Shown: positions 11,450 through 22,722, counted from the stretch's first letter. The stretch: 64,000 bases of DNA from Simmondsia chinensis (GCA_018398585.1 JAGTTD010000006.1:6460501-6524500); one strand, 5' to 3'. Notes: a model not told the origin generated them from the letters alone. Numbers and translations are program-made.

Positions 11450-11715
11450 TATGAAGAAACATAAAAGTAAAGAATTGAGAGAATATTGTTATACTATTGA
11501 ATACAAAGAATATAATTATATTGCAATGAATAATTGATTACAAGAGCCGCTATATATAGGCAAATACATAATTCAGGCAACAGATAGAAATAAGAAAAGA
11601 TGACAATATTGTGAAGAAATTATGTTGTCATCATATGAGAAGTAAGAAGGTAAGCAAAAATATGGGAAGATTGTGATGTCCTTGTAACGGCATATGGTAT
11701 ACCCATCATCTACTA
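11450..11715 (-). repeat. 5' LTR of Copia B
   Basis: Pair of 6300-6537. The minus strand contains CTATATATAGCGGCTC near 11550, a likely TATA region. The primer-binding site lies immediately to the left at about 11438-11449. Confidence 0.85.
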
Positions 11716-11739
11716 CGTAAAGCCCAAACTCCATCCCTC

Positions 11740-13990
11740 TAACTAACCCTCAGGACTTACCCCTCAAACCAACCTTCAAAACTTATCCTAAGCACCTCCC
11801 TTCTAATTTCAAGTAATTAATATGTACAAAACTATTTTTTGTATCTCCCTGACCAAACTTTTCACAGATAATGCTTGATCTTCGAATCTTCTGTTTTCTG
11901 TCTCTCTCCGCGTCAGGTAGACCGAAACTATTAAAACCAGCCTCTCGATCCTAATTGCTCCAAGCTGGTTTTTAATAGCCTTTTTAAACAACTCCAAAGT
12001 TACATGTAAGGAACTACAATGATATTACTCCAAGCACACACTGTTTTCCACACTTGTCACACCCAGCTGCACTGAAAAAAAGGTGATCAACTTTCTGTAC
12101 ACGTCTCGCACAGAGAGCATCGGCTACCTAATAATCCCCCTCTCACAAAGTATGTTATCAGCTAGCATAATTCTTTTTGTTGCCATCTATAACATAAAGC
12201 TGTATTTAGGGTAAATCACACTCCCCCCATATCGTTCTTCTCCGATGGCAGATATCCCTTTTCTCTCGCAGACTATCATACGCTACCCTCAAGAAATTTT
12301 ACCCAATTTTCCATAATCTTGTAAAGCTTTGTCTGCTCGATCTCCCCACATGGCTATCAACTTATCACAACAAGCAAGCACCCCTTTCTGTATATTTGAC
12401 TCCATACCATTCAAATGGACATTCTATATCAGTCCCCTCTTCATATAATAATCGCGGACCAAATTTATCCAAAAATCTTTCTTGCTCTTCTTGTATATTC
12501 CATAAAATTTTCATATAGGGCGTTAAGTTCCATCTATCTAACTGTTTCAAACATATCCACCTTTCCTTCTTGGGGGACCAAACTTTATCTCATGCAAGAG
12601 GTGCAAAATCATGCCTCTGATCAGTATTTTCCCCACATGGAAACCTCATCAAAAGGGATTGAATACTTTGAAGCACTCCTTCCATGAAATAGAAAATGTT
12701 GAACCAATACAAAATCATACCTTCGAGCGCCCATTGGATGAGCTCAACTCTTCCCATGTAAGATAGCTTCCTATTTTGCCACACTATGATTCTCTTCCAT
12801 GTCTTCTCGACAAAACTGCATGCTAATTTTGCTTCAACCAACTCCTAGCTACCGTCATTCCTAAGTATCGTAGCGGCAAGCTCAATTCTTTAAAACCCAA
12901 AGCACCCAAAATTTCTTACTTCACTTCTTCCTTAATCCCCGCGAAGCATAGATCGGATTTGAGTGAGTTTGGATCCAAACCCAAAACCTTAGCAAAATCT
13001 TACATTACCTCCCAGATCATCTTAATCGAAGCCACATCACCATGCGAAAACAGTAACAAATTGTCCACAAACTTCAAATGATTAAGCTTATACTTCGCAC
13101 GCTTTGGATGGTATTTAACTGTGATCAACACATCTAAGCTTTTGGGACAAATACTCCATACGCAATACAAATAGATAGGGCGATATCGGGCCTCCCTATC
13201 TAAGTCCACACGCTCCTCTAAAGAACGCTGCCAGAGTATTATTCATCTATAAAGAATATGATAGAGTAGTAATGCATTCCTAAATAAGTTCAATACGAAG
13301 GTTTCTAGGAATTCCAATCCCTTCATGACCGCTATCACAAATTTCTAGCTCAATGAGTCATAAGCCTTCTTGATATCAATTTTCATAAAACACATCGGTG
13401 AAATACGCTTCATGCTGTAATGGTTTATAATCTCTATGCCAATCAATATATTATCAAAAATTGAACGCCCCTAAACATAAGCCTCCCAAGTCAAATTTGT
13501 AAGTTTACCCAAAAACTCGGCGTGGACAGTAAGCAAGAAATTTAGAAATCTTGTAAGCTATATGGTCAATAGTCACCAACAACCTACGGATGCTCTATCT
13601 TTGGAATGAGGCAAATCGTTATTGCATTCAAGCACTTTGATTTCCTGTTGCGAAAAAAAATCCTGAACTGTGCATATCAAGTCCATAACAACCACTTCCC
13701 AACCCACTCTATAAAATTTGGAACGCATACCATCAAGACCAACAGCTTCCGAAGTCGGGATGCTCCAAAAAGTCAATCCAATATCTTCTGCTGTCACTAG
13801 GCACATCAATTCTATAGAATAAGTACCATCTAGCCTCAACCCCTTGTCAAAAATATCCTGATAGACATTCTCACATTCTACTTCACTGCCCAGCATCATT
13901 TTATAAAAGATTAGGAATTCCTATTGTTCCATTTTATGATCTTCATAGCATGTACCATCCCTTCTTGTCATTGCCCATATGGTGGTCTAT
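11740..13990 (-). mobile_element. decayed L1-type LINE (RT to 3' zinc-finger region)
   Basis: Minus-strand fragments appear in the order of a plant L1 ORF2. They are an RT N-terminal motif (SEAVGLDGMRSKFYRVGW, 13573-13899), the polymerase box altered to FVDNLLLF (usual FADDLLLF, about 13050-13075), a post-RT stretch (WQNRKLSYMGRVELIQ, 12590-12841), and C-terminal pieces at 12365-12550 and 11809-11997. Stops and frameshifts are frequent. No 5' ORF1 is seen. The ends are approximate, and I did not identify a poly-A tail or target duplication. Confidence 0.75.
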
Positions 13991-14488
13991 TTTCCCCTTG
14001 CTTTGATGTATAAATAAAAGTAACTTATGCCCATATTTGCAAGATTCATACCAGTAATTTTTGCTCTTTGCTAAAAATACTTATTTTCTGATGTACTTAA
14101 TCTCTGTAACTAGAGGTGTGCATAAGTATTTGAAAACCCGAAAACACAAAGACCAAAACCATATCTGATTTGAAAAAATAGGGCAACTGACCCTATAATA
14201 GCCGCTTACTTTATATCCACCCCCCTTCATATTCGAAAACCAGGTCGGATACGAATATCAATTTCAAAAATTATCGGGTATCCGACCTATCCAATGTAAT
14301 TATAATTTGTTTTGTTATGGGAGGAGTAAAGTGTAATTGTAGCACAGTTGGACACGATGATTTTGATTTGTGGTGGTTGGCTGGTGAAGGGTTCGACGCT
14401 CTAGAGATCAACGAAGTGACCTTTTTTTTTTTCCCTTTTTTTCACCAATAACCATATCTCATAACACTCTATATATCTAAACAAAAAA

Positions 14489-14592
14489 GAGCAACTAGCT
14501 CATAGTCTAGTGTTAAGGCGCCCGATTGCCGTGTGAGAGCACTGGGGTTCGAGCCCCACTAGTGACCCCCCTCCCGGCCTTTACCAACATAA

Positions 14593-14654
<62 letters not shown>
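14489..14654 (+). mobile_element. tRNA-derived SINE
   Basis: Pol III promoter-like boxes are present: A box around tagtctagtgttaagg and B box ggttcgagccc. They are followed by a short body (cctcccggcctttaccaac), an A tract and a long (TA)n tail. It is flanked by a perfect duplication, tatatctaaacaaaaaa (about 14470-14488 and 14655-14673). The B box and body layout are those of plant tRNA-type SINEs. Confidence 0.85.

Positions 14655-14660
<6 letters not shown>
14599..14660. repeat. (TA)n microsatellite
   Basis: About 30 TA units following the SINE A tract. Confidence 0.95.
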
Positions 14661-14662
<2 letters not shown>

Positions 14663-15344
14663 AAACAAAAAAACCTAACTTCAAATTTTTTTCCATCTCA
14701 TTTAGCGCAACCCTAATATTTAACAACAAATCCCTTTTTTTAAAAATTAATTAACTAATGACTTATGGTGAGATATTACATTAATTTTATAAATAATATT
14801 TAATTGGACGTTGTTGATTTACATACGAATTTATAATGTATTAGTTGATAGTTTATCTATTTTTATAAAATCAAATTTGTGACAAATGTCAATTAAATAG
14901 GGGGATATGCGACCCGATATGATCTGACCTGATCTTTTAGGGTACCTGATTGCTTTGGGTACTAGACTTTTTAGATTTCATTATGGGTAATCATTCTGAT
15001 GATTTGGGTACCCGACCTGAAATGCATTTCCGATAGTGCACCCGACCCATGCTCACCCCTATCCGTAGCTCCAAGCGGGCTTTAGGATTCTATCTCTCAA
15101 CATTCTTAATATTATTATTATTAAACTAAAATCTACAAAAGACTATTTTGATGAAATATTTTACTTATGCTCACTCCCACTAGTTCACATCACACATAGG
15201 TCTAACTATTTCAACTCATTCCCATCTCGGTTCAATAATATACTGAACAGAAGAGTGGGAATGATGTAGTGGGAGTGGAAATGGGCAATTCATTCCCACA
15301 TTTTCATTGTCAAGAATGTCAAAATGGGAACAAAAGTATAGAGG

Positions 15345-16033
15345 CGTTGGATATTTACTCCAACTTGGAGGAAGAAGCCCGATTTTAATTGGACTTTTTA
15401 CCCTTAACCTAATAAATCTTTTGTAATTAAAATTAGAGGAAAATAGGGTGCTTTAGGGGCTGATATGTTGTAGTAAAAACAGAGCAGAAAACAATGAGAG
15501 GGAGAAAAATCGCAGAGGAGAGAGATAGAGGTAGCGCAGAAATGTCTTTAGCCCCGATCGAGGCCCAAACATTCTCCAATCGGGCTAAAATTTTAGTATA
15601 TTGTTTCTGCCATATTGATTTTCATATCCAAATCTCATATCATCATTTCATCTCTCCAAAGTTGGTATTTCTATCTACCCTATTTCCTATATGAATTTGA
15701 TGTTTTCCACCTTAGAGTGAGATTTTTGGGAGATTTGTCATTCCATGAACTCTATTGATGATTTATATGCCTCTAACTTGGCCTAAAGAAGATAAATTGG
15801 TATACTCACTTGTGATTTGGTGATAGTGGAAGAAGGTACCATTTATTGAAGGTCTTATGGTTTTTCCCCTTCACATTGGAAGGGTTTTCTATGTAAAAAT
15901 CGTGTGTCTCCTTTTGTTTGTTTGTAGCTTGATTTCTTGGATTATTGTTCCATTCTTGTTTGTGAACTGGTGGCCGTTTTGTGATTGCCTATTTGATTAG
16001 CACAAAAAGAAAAATAAGTTATTTTTTCCAACA
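15345..16033 (+). repeat. solo-LTR candidate (Copia type)
   Basis: The segment starts (c)gttggatatttactccaac and ends ttattttttccaaca, matching the TGTTGGA...TCCAACA type of terminus seen in Copia A, with the first base decayed. A GA-rich stretch in the middle (gagagggagaaaaatcgcag) resembles an R/U5 leader. It interrupts host repeat sequence that resumes as ggtgggaatagg. A clean 5-bp duplication is not visible (agagg / ggtgg). The short frame at 15494-15694 is not convincing as a gene. Confidence 0.5.
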
Positions 16034-17350
16034 GGTGGGAATAGGAATGCTACATTCCCATTCCACATTTCCCTTATCGAGGGGTCTGGGATTGAAAATG
16101 TCGGGGTGAAAATGAAAAAAATTTGTGTGGCCTACAATTTTTTTACTATTTCTAATTTTTATCTTAGTTAAGTACCCTCAAATAATAAACCTAAACAAAT
16201 TTTTAACCATAATAATAATAATATTAATTATTATTATTATTTTGGACAACTAATATAATTATTACTACTATTATACAATGTAATAATAACAATGGGATTA
16301 CTATTATTATAATAATTATAATAATGCTAATAATATTATTATGATTATAATATACTGATATTATTAGTGTTATTATAACATTACTACTGTTACTGTTATT
16401 ATTATTATTGTTATCATTAGTATTATAATACTAATTGCAATGTAGTAATATCAATATAGTAATTATAATAATATTTTTTTTATTATATTGTTATTACTAG
16501 TATTATATTATTTTTATACTAAAATCTATTAGAAGCCATTCTAGTAAACTATTTTATTTATAACTACTCTCACTAATGTATATCAAACATAGACTGACTC
16601 AACCTCTTTTCCATCTCCATTTTTCACTCTCACAAATTCATTCCCTCGTACCAAACGGTCCTTTAGAGGACATAATGAAAAATGTTTTTCATCCCTTATA
16701 TTACCTTATTATTTATATTTAAGTATAAATATATTCAAGTAAAAAATACATGAAGTCAAAAATACTCAAAGTTGCACAAAATTGCATCATTTTGAAAAAA
16801 AAAAAAAATGCATACTTGTTGTTTATAGACTAATGGTTTTTTTGTCACTGTTAAAAAAAAGTGTGTTTTTGGGCATTGTCCTCTCCAGCAAAGCACCCTT
16901 AATTGGCATTATCCTTCATTGTTGCCTGCAACCACAACTAGATGTAGTAAGGTCAGGTTTTACCAGTACAGCCCATTAATTGTCATCTTGAGCTCCATCC
17001 ATGTCCTTCAGTGTTCACATGGGTAGCCATTACACTTTTTGTGTTTACCACCGGGGCTGGCCTTGACATTCTCAAGGCCCCAAGCAAAATTTTCAAATGA
17101 GGCCTTTATATATACTAATATTTTTCTTAAAATTTATTAATATTAACAATTGTTACTTCAAAAATCACCACTTCTAAAATTTTGGGGCCCTAAACATTTG
17201 GGGGCCCCAAGCGGTTGCTTTGGTGGCTTGGGGTTATGTCCAGCCCTGTTTACCACTGGTGTTTCTCTCAATCATTCAGTTTCTCCCAAGCTTTTCACAC
17301 TCGACCCAATTACGATATGCTTAGTCCCCTGTTTGGTTGGTCGGAACAAA
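16034..17350 (+). repeat. dispersed repeat, copy 1 (non-coding, ATT-rich core)
   Basis: It shares ordered blocks with 34290-35250, such as actatttctaatttttat, catcttgagc..ccatcca and ccctgtttggttggt. The middle (about 16200-16520) is a degenerate ATT/TAA microsatellite zone. It contains a hAT MITE (17052-17248) that copy 2 lacks. I see no coding potential. The class is unknown; the accaaac / gtttggt ends suggest a non-autonomous DNA transposon. Confidence 0.6.
17052..17248. mobile_element. hAT MITE, 197 bp, with perfect 8-bp TSD
   Basis: The ends are cggggctgg and ccagccctg (near-perfect inverted repeats), flanked on both sides by tttaccac (17044-17051 and 17249-17256). The related repeat at 34290-35250 has the empty site, which supports a real insertion. 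The inside is palindromic around ggggccc and non-coding. Confidence 0.9.
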
Positions 17351-17439
17351 GGGGTAAGAGAGGGAATAGACAATCCATTCCCACTTCTTGGTTGTTTGAC
17401 ATTGTTACACTATTTTTAGTTGATGAGAAAGAATTGTGA

Positions 17440-17700
17440 AGAAGAAGAAGAAGAAGCATCCAGGAGTTAGAAGGAAGAAACAGAGAAGAAGAAGAAAAAG
17501 TAAAAGGAGAATTAGACTTTAATTGCTTGAATCCAATCAGTAGAACTTGTAGGTATTTATAGAATAGTAACAATTTAACAAACTTTCCTTCCAGCAATTT
17601 GAATTATGAATTCTAAAGAATTCTAGGATGACATTTGATTTTTGGAAAGGGAAAAAAGGTGGGAAACCAAGAGAGAGAGAGAGAGAGAGAGAGGAGTGTG
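17440..17700. repeat. GAA and GA microsatellites
   Basis: A (GAA)n run lies near 17438-17455 and a (GA)n run at about 17671-17693, in otherwise uninformative sequence between the dispersed repeat and the viral block. No gene is supported in 17257-17883. Confidence 0.85.
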
Positions 17701-17883
17701 TAACAGACAGTGGGAATGGGAATAAAAGTGGGATGGGAGTTTCGTAACTAGGAGCATGAGTTTGAAAATGTAGGAATGAGAATGAAGCAAATTTATTGGG
17801 TCCACAAATTCTTTTATTATTTTAATTTCAATCTAATTTTATTTTACTTAATTACCCCAAATAATAAATATGATAATATGCTT

Positions 17884-18360
17884 TTTCCTTTCCCAAAAGG
17901 CATTGGAAGATCAGAGCATACTTCTTTGATTATTTTGTTGTTTAATTGAGTTATTTTTCATTTGACTTGACTAATTATTTTTCAATCATTTGATATTCTA
18001 TTTCCTTTTGAAGGTGTTGTATATTTATGTTCTATTTACTGATCATGTTTATTTGTTTGAATATTGTTGATTGTAAGAGATTTATATCTTTTTGTTGAAT
18101 CGGGTTTAGGAATTGAAATGTTACTTTGGTGTCCATAACTTTAGTATGAATTTCTTCTTTTGTAACCGCAAAAAGGATATATTTGACTTATAAAAGGGGT
18201 TCCTAATGTAATTTGTTGTTCAAGGTCTTTAACTAAAATAAATGGTGTTTTGAATAACAACTATAAACATGGTATTGAAATAATCATTGCATTTTATATG
18301 TGTCTCACACCAATGTTTGTATTGTAATTGTAGGGTTGATGTGGTTGGAGTTGTTTTCCG
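17884..18360 (-). pseudogene. EPRV protease/RT-region fragment
   Basis: Nucleotide blocks match 30290-30720 in the same orientation and order: a cccaaaa.gcatt start, gatcagaacatact-type blocks, then gatatatttg..ttaaaa. That region is the protease to RT N-terminal part of the right-hand viral copy. Frames are broken throughout. It marks the redundant end of the viral insertion. Confidence 0.6.
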
Positions 18361-18473
18361 GTCAAAATACCAAAAACACAAACTTTTCATATCCTTTCAT
18401 AAATCCTTTAATTTTCTATAAAAAAACTTCAAAACTTCAAAAACACATAAAATAAAATAATAAAAACTAATAA

Positions 18474-18525
<52 letters not shown>

Positions 18526-18790
18526 CATACATAAAAATACTTTTCTTTTACAAAAATAGGAAGATTAATAACTACATAAAATAGACAAGACATGGAACTG
18601 GATGGCTGAACTCATCACAGGCGTGCAGTGGAGGAGGATGGTTTTATAACATAAATCAAATTAGAAATTTTGAATGACAACTATAAACAGGGTATTGAAA
18701 AAATCATTACATTTTATATGCGTCTCACACAAATGTTTGTATTGTAATTAGAGGGCTAATATGGTTGGAGTTGTTTTCCGATCAATTCTG
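18241..18790. repeat. ~125-bp direct repeat pair (18241-18365, 18660-18787)
   Basis: Both copies carry caactataaaca.ggtattgaaa, attttatatg.gtctcacac and atggttggagttgttttccg. They enclose about 300 bp of unrelated A-rich sequence with a (TAA)n microsatellite at 18471-18521. It could be a tandem duplication or an insertion with a long duplication. Confidence 0.75.
18471..18521. repeat. (TAA)n microsatellite
   Basis: About 16 TAA units with a poly-A-rich flank. Confidence 0.95.
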
Positions 18791-19099
18791 TTTGAAAACA
18801 TTCATGGAGATTTATTTGCAATTCACTTCAATATCCCAACAAGCACCATTTGGTAATGTTTATTCCGTTATATTTAGTTGTTTGTTATCCCTAATTATTA
18901 TTAATTAAGCCGTGTGGGTGCTTGTTTTTACCAAGGGATACTACATACACATCTTTTGGATTTTATCAACTCAATATTTTGTTGGGCGATTTATATAAAT
19001 TTCTTAAATTTTGATTCTAAAGATGAATGAAAACGAGGATTAAGTCAAACACAAAAAATATGTTTCAAATATATTTTGGATTTACTGAATTAGATTACA

Positions 19100-19187
19100 C
19101 ATGTGCCGTATATATTCATCAGTAGTCCAATACATCCAACACGTATAAATACATATAGCAGCCGTGCATCGCACGGGGTTTTGCTAG
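19100..19187 (+). mobile_element. Helitron-like 3' terminus
   Basis: A 6-bp-stem hairpin, ccgtgc-atc-gcacgg (19162-19176), is followed by gggttttg and CTAG ending at 19187, then T. This is the expected Helitron 3' end (hairpin, short spacer, CTRR, insertion before T). I could not find the 5' TC end, so only the terminus is annotated and the left coordinate is nominal. Confidence 0.55.
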
Positions 19188-19524
19188 TTATTATTAATAT
19201 TAAGTTTTATGGAGGAGGCTGGACGGACTTGATTATTTTTCCATTAGCAGTGAGCCTCCTGCTTGTTGGGGAGGAATTGAGATTTATTGAGTTCCGTAAA
19301 AAAAGATTTGGAATTTGATTTTTAGAGGTATAAGTTGAAAACCCCATAAAAAACAAAACATTACATGCCATTTGAATAATTTTCTTGTGGTATATTTCTC
19401 TTATTTTTTCTCTTTTCTCTTTATTGAATGTTTGATAAAACCATTGGCATTTGGCCTTATTTGTTCTAACTCAAAACCATTGCTTAAAACTCTTTGTTTA
19501 TTTTTAATTTTTTTGTGGAAACAT

Positions 19525-19534
<10 letters not shown>

Positions 19535-19573
<39 letters not shown>
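19535..19573. repeat. poly-G tract of 39 bases
   Basis: An uninterrupted run of 39 G follows 10 or more T. Such a run could fold as G-quadruplex DNA and is also prone to length error in assembly. The plus-strand frames around it are artefacts. Confidence 0.95.
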
Positions 19574-19574
<1 letters not shown>

Positions 19575-19899
19575 GAAGGATTTAAGTGGATTCCCCTAAA
19601 TGTTGAAGTGGTATTGCTTTGGTAAACGTCTTCTTTTTGGATTGGTAATGACGAGGTTGAATGTCTTGAAGTTTTTGCATAACTTGTATTGCTTATTATG
19701 GTTTGTTTCCAGATCCGAACTTTATAATAACTTTATCATCAGGTACTTCAACTATTTGTTAGACTTATCTTTTTGCAATATTTCTTGGTGGTTGAGGATT
19801 TTCAATTTTTTAAATATTTGGGATAGTTATTTCATGCCATTTAAGCGTTCTAGAGTAAGTGTTGCTGCTTGATCAGCTTAGACTTCTAATAATAAAGTT

Positions 19900-20540
19900 T
19901 CTCCGGAGGACATTATTTGAGACATTTTGGGTTAAGTTGGCTTCCTAGAAGTCTGAAATGGATTCTTTAGATAAGAGCAAAAGTCTTTCTATTTAGCATA
20001 TGAATGTTAAGTGTTAAGGTTCACAAAATTGTTGGATCAAGTAGGTTTACTAAAAAATTTGGATAACAATTGAAATAAATTAGTCCATTATGTAGGTTAG
20101 TCTGAATAATAACTAATAAGGAGTCTTCAAGTTTTAAAAAAGCTGAATCTCTTAATGCTAACATAACAGGTTGATCATAGTCGATTCGTGATAAAGGTTT
20201 AATTGCAACTTGTACTAGGCCTAGTATACGTAATGAAAACCTTTTGAAATATATTTTTGAAGAGAGATGCCCAATTACAGTTTTGAGCTTCTTAGTTTAT
20301 AGTCATTGATTTCTTATGTGTTTTACATGAAAAAGCTATTTTAAAATTAAAAGTACCTATTTCATAAATTGATTCAAAATTTTCATTTGGAAAACTCCAA
20401 TTTACAAAGTCTTGGGGGTTTTTAATAGTTTTTAAAACTTCATTTTAGTTGATTGTCCTAGAGGCATTTGAACTACTACTAGGTTATTTTGAAAATATTC
20501 TTCTAAATGAATCTGCCATATTCAAATTAGACATGGTTTC
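19900..20540 (-). pseudogene. EPRV movement-protein-like region (30K type)
   Basis: On the minus strand, downstream of the primer site, frames carry the hydrophobic core pattern of caulimovirid movement proteins, including a GLVQVAIKPLSR stretch near 20195-20235. This protein would enlarge plasmodesmata for cell-to-cell spread. Its place, first domain after the leader, fits Petuvirus/Florendovirus polyproteins. Several stops and indels interrupt it and it cannot yield a protein. Confidence 0.65.
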
Positions 20541-20739
20541 AGATACAGTAGTACAGACGCAGCAGTTCTTGTACAGTTGTATTGTTTAGACACTATTCAG
20601 ACCGGGAACACCTAGGTTATGGGACCACCCAACGGGACCACCTAATCGGCTGACCAATGCTGCCACTTGGCTTACCAACGCTCCTAGTTGGTGTTAACAG
20701 CATTTCTGTGAAGTTATTGTCTAAAAGTCTTACCTAAAT

Positions 20740-20753
20740 GGCTCTAATACCAA
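20740..20753 (-). other. EPRV tRNA-Met primer-binding site
   Basis: The plus strand reads ggctctaatacca, which differs by one transition from ggctctgatacca, the complement of the caulimovirid and Copia primer site. It lies at the end of the leader, about 200 bases before the movement-protein region, where minus-strand DNA synthesis would start. Confidence 0.75.
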
Positions 20754-20839
20754 AGATGGAGCGGCAGGATCGTTGAATACAAGATCAAAAGACTTTGAAA
20801 TAAGACTCGTTAAAAGATTAAAACTAAATACAAAAAGAT

Positions 20840-21330
20840 CATCTTGAATTTTAAAATATATAAAACAATTAATAAAATTTTCTATTTAATAGTTGAATAG
20901 TTCTTTTGAGGTCCGAGCCAAAGACTTGAATGAAATCTAATAATTTACTCCTGTTGGTAGTTGAATAGTTCTTTTGAGGGTCGAGCCAAAGACGTGAATG
21001 AAATCTAGCAATTTGTTCCTGTTGGTTTGGACCTTGACTCTGTTTGAGTATTCCTCTATAGCCTAAGTCAGAAGCATTCGTTTCTACTGTGAGGTGTGCT
21101 TCTGGATTAGGAAGGCCTAAACATGGGAGGGTCTTGACCCTTTGCTTAAGGGCTTGAACTATCTTTGAATGTTAATTAGTCCATAGAGGAGGATTCCTTT
21201 GAAGTCTTTGATACAGTGGTTGACATAGCTGCCTAAGATTGGGGAAGAAATTTGAAATATAGTTTAAACATCACAAAAATCTTTGTAATTGGGTTTTTTC
21301 TTTCAATTGATCTGGAAATTTGTCCGCAAA
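20840..21330 (-). repeat. extra copy of the EPRV RT/RNase H segment inserted in the leader
   Basis: It matches 29062-29552 over its whole length with few changes and in the same orientation. It sits between two copies of aaactaaatacaaaaagat (20821-20839 and 21328-21346), so the leader reads continuously if it is removed. It covers the RT C-terminal to RNase H coding part, with its own stops. Confidence 0.85.
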
Positions 21331-21789
21331 CTAAATACAAAAAGATAATTATAGAATTGCAATGAAATACAAAAGTATAAAACTTACAACTTGAGTCGAA
21401 AGAATTGAGTACAGGACTTGGACAAAATAAATTATTACAAGAGATTGTGAGCAAAAGAAATTTTATGTAAACACTGGAGTTGTCTCCAAAATTTTCTATG
21501 TCGTGAATGCTGGATGAAGCCTCCTTATACAGATGAGGAGGAGCGGACTTGAAAGCATCTTCTGAATTGAATTGGAAAAACAGGGAGAGCTGGCTTGAAT
21601 TATTGTACAAATAATAGGAAAATCTGCATAATTGAGGGTATTGTGAAGCTTTTACTGTTTACTTTTTGACATTCTTGTACTCCTTAAGCAGAACACTTGT
21701 ACTCCAATAGTGTTGGCTTTTTGAAAACTTTGGATTGTTGTCTTCTTGGAGCAGATAAAAAGGGTCAACTTGGGAAGAATTAACTTTTT

Positions 21790-22717
21790 CACCACATTCT
21801 TCGTCAGTTGAAGAGTCTGGGATTTGTTGAAGGAGTTGAGCGAGAAGCTCTTTGGAAACCTTGTTTTTGATCTAGATCTGGTAGATGAAGTTGAGGCTGG
21901 ATTGGTTGAAGAAGGATTTTGAGGAGTTATGTTTGAATTTGAAGGTGTTTGACAAAGAATTCAAATGTCCTTGTTCTTATGTTGTTTGAAAATTTTGGAA
22001 AGAACATCTGGGGAACAATCACGTTCAAGAACATATTTATCCTAGCATTTGATCTTATATTCCCGTACTAGAGAAATTGGGTATGGTTTTTCAAAAAATT
22101 GGGTTGTCTCGTAAGACCAACAAAGAATCCATGAAATTTGAAAGTTTGAATGAAAGTTTAGAATTGAATTCAAAGGGGTTTCATCAAAATATTTTGAGTA
22201 AATATTGAAAATAATTGGCATTGCCTAGGTAAATATCCTTTGTGCTACCAAAGAGGCGCCACCATTTGTAAAACGAAGCTAGAAAATTACTTGATTTTTT
22301 TTAATTGGAAGAACCATGAGTGATCAAAAGGTGGGTACAAAAATGTTCTGAACCAAGCTATTTTGTAATCTTGATATGTAAAATCAGTTGGTTTAAAAGG
22401 TTGAGAAAATTATCTTTGAGCATAAGGAGTAAATTAAAAATCTTTAATATGCCCGGCATCTAAAATTTTGCAAGTTGAGTAAAGAATCTAGTATCTCTTT
22501 TCTGCTTCAACTGGATTAATTTTGTATCAACTAAAATGAATTCATAAAATTTTTGACTCCATTGGATATCATCAAGAAACCACTGAAATTTTTTGGGAAT
22601 GTTGAATTAACTAAATTTTGAACACATGTTATTAGAAGGGGTTCATTGTGTTTTTTCAGGAAAATATGTTCTAATTGAGATTTCGAGAAGTACTGGGCAG
22701 ATTGAGAAGGTAGGGAA
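21790..22717 (-). pseudogene. EPRV second ORF, distal part (function unknown)
   Basis: It continues the minus-strand frame that begins at 28790, on the other side of Copia C. The frame at 22531-22717 is open into the LTR. Further left (about 21990-21790) there is a Ser/Pro/Lys-rich stretch and then stops. Florendovirus-type genomes carry a second ORF of unknown function after RNase H; position is the only basis for the assignment. Confidence 0.5.
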
Positions 22718-22722
22718 CTTTG
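22718..22722. other. left target-site duplication of Copia C
   Basis: ctttg here and ctttg at 28612-28616. Joining the flanks restores an uninterrupted viral frame, which supports the boundary. Confidence 0.85.

Larger units (their letters stand above)
6300..11715 (-). mobile_element. Copia B: LTR retrotransposon with both LTRs, internally deleted
   Basis: Two direct repeats (6300-6537 and 11450-11715) bracket minus-strand gag, integrase, RT and RNase H. Next to the right LTR is a decayed tRNA-iMet primer site, TGATATTGAAGC (consensus TGGTATCAGAGC). Next to the left LTR is a purine tract, GATTGAGGGGGCG. Protein similarity to Copia C and the CATA|TGG LTR/primer-site junction place it in the Ale/Retrofit group (inference). 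Protease, GAG-pre-integrase and the integrase N-terminus are missing where the 8913-10065 insert sits. I found no target-site duplication (flanks cagcc and cgtaa). Confidence 0.9.
14111..15061. mobile_element. non-autonomous hAT element with a nested SINE
   Basis: Terminal inverted repeats are TAGAGGTGTGCAT at the left and ATGCTCACCCCTA at the right. The 8-bp flanks tctgtaac (14103-14110) and tccgtagc (15062-15069) match at 6 of 8 positions and differ only by transitions, as expected of an aged hAT target duplication. The inside is non-coding, rich in gggtacccgacc-type motifs, and carries the SINE at 14489-14654. Confidence 0.8.
17884..22717 (-). mobile_element. endogenous pararetrovirus, left part (protease/RT fragment, movement protein, primer site, leader, distal ORF)
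   Basis: Endogenous viral DNA of the Caulimoviridae, closest in layout to Petuvirus/Florendovirus, decayed. Reading leftward: distal part of a second ORF (about 22717-21790), non-coding leader (21790-20760) with a tRNA-Met primer site at 20740-20753, movement-protein-like region (20540-19900), then a protease/RT fragment (18360-17884) that repeats the sequence at 30290-30720. A Helitron-like end, a poly-G tract and a duplicated RT/RNase H fragment (20840-21327) interrupt it. Stops in all frames make it non-functional. The sequence continues the viral block at 28617-34280 across Copia C. Confidence 0.75.

Noticed and set aside
14489..14575. A functional tRNA gene
   Set aside because: The A and B boxes are there, but no cloverleaf with a clear anticodon arm forms. 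It is followed by a SINE body and flanked by target duplications.
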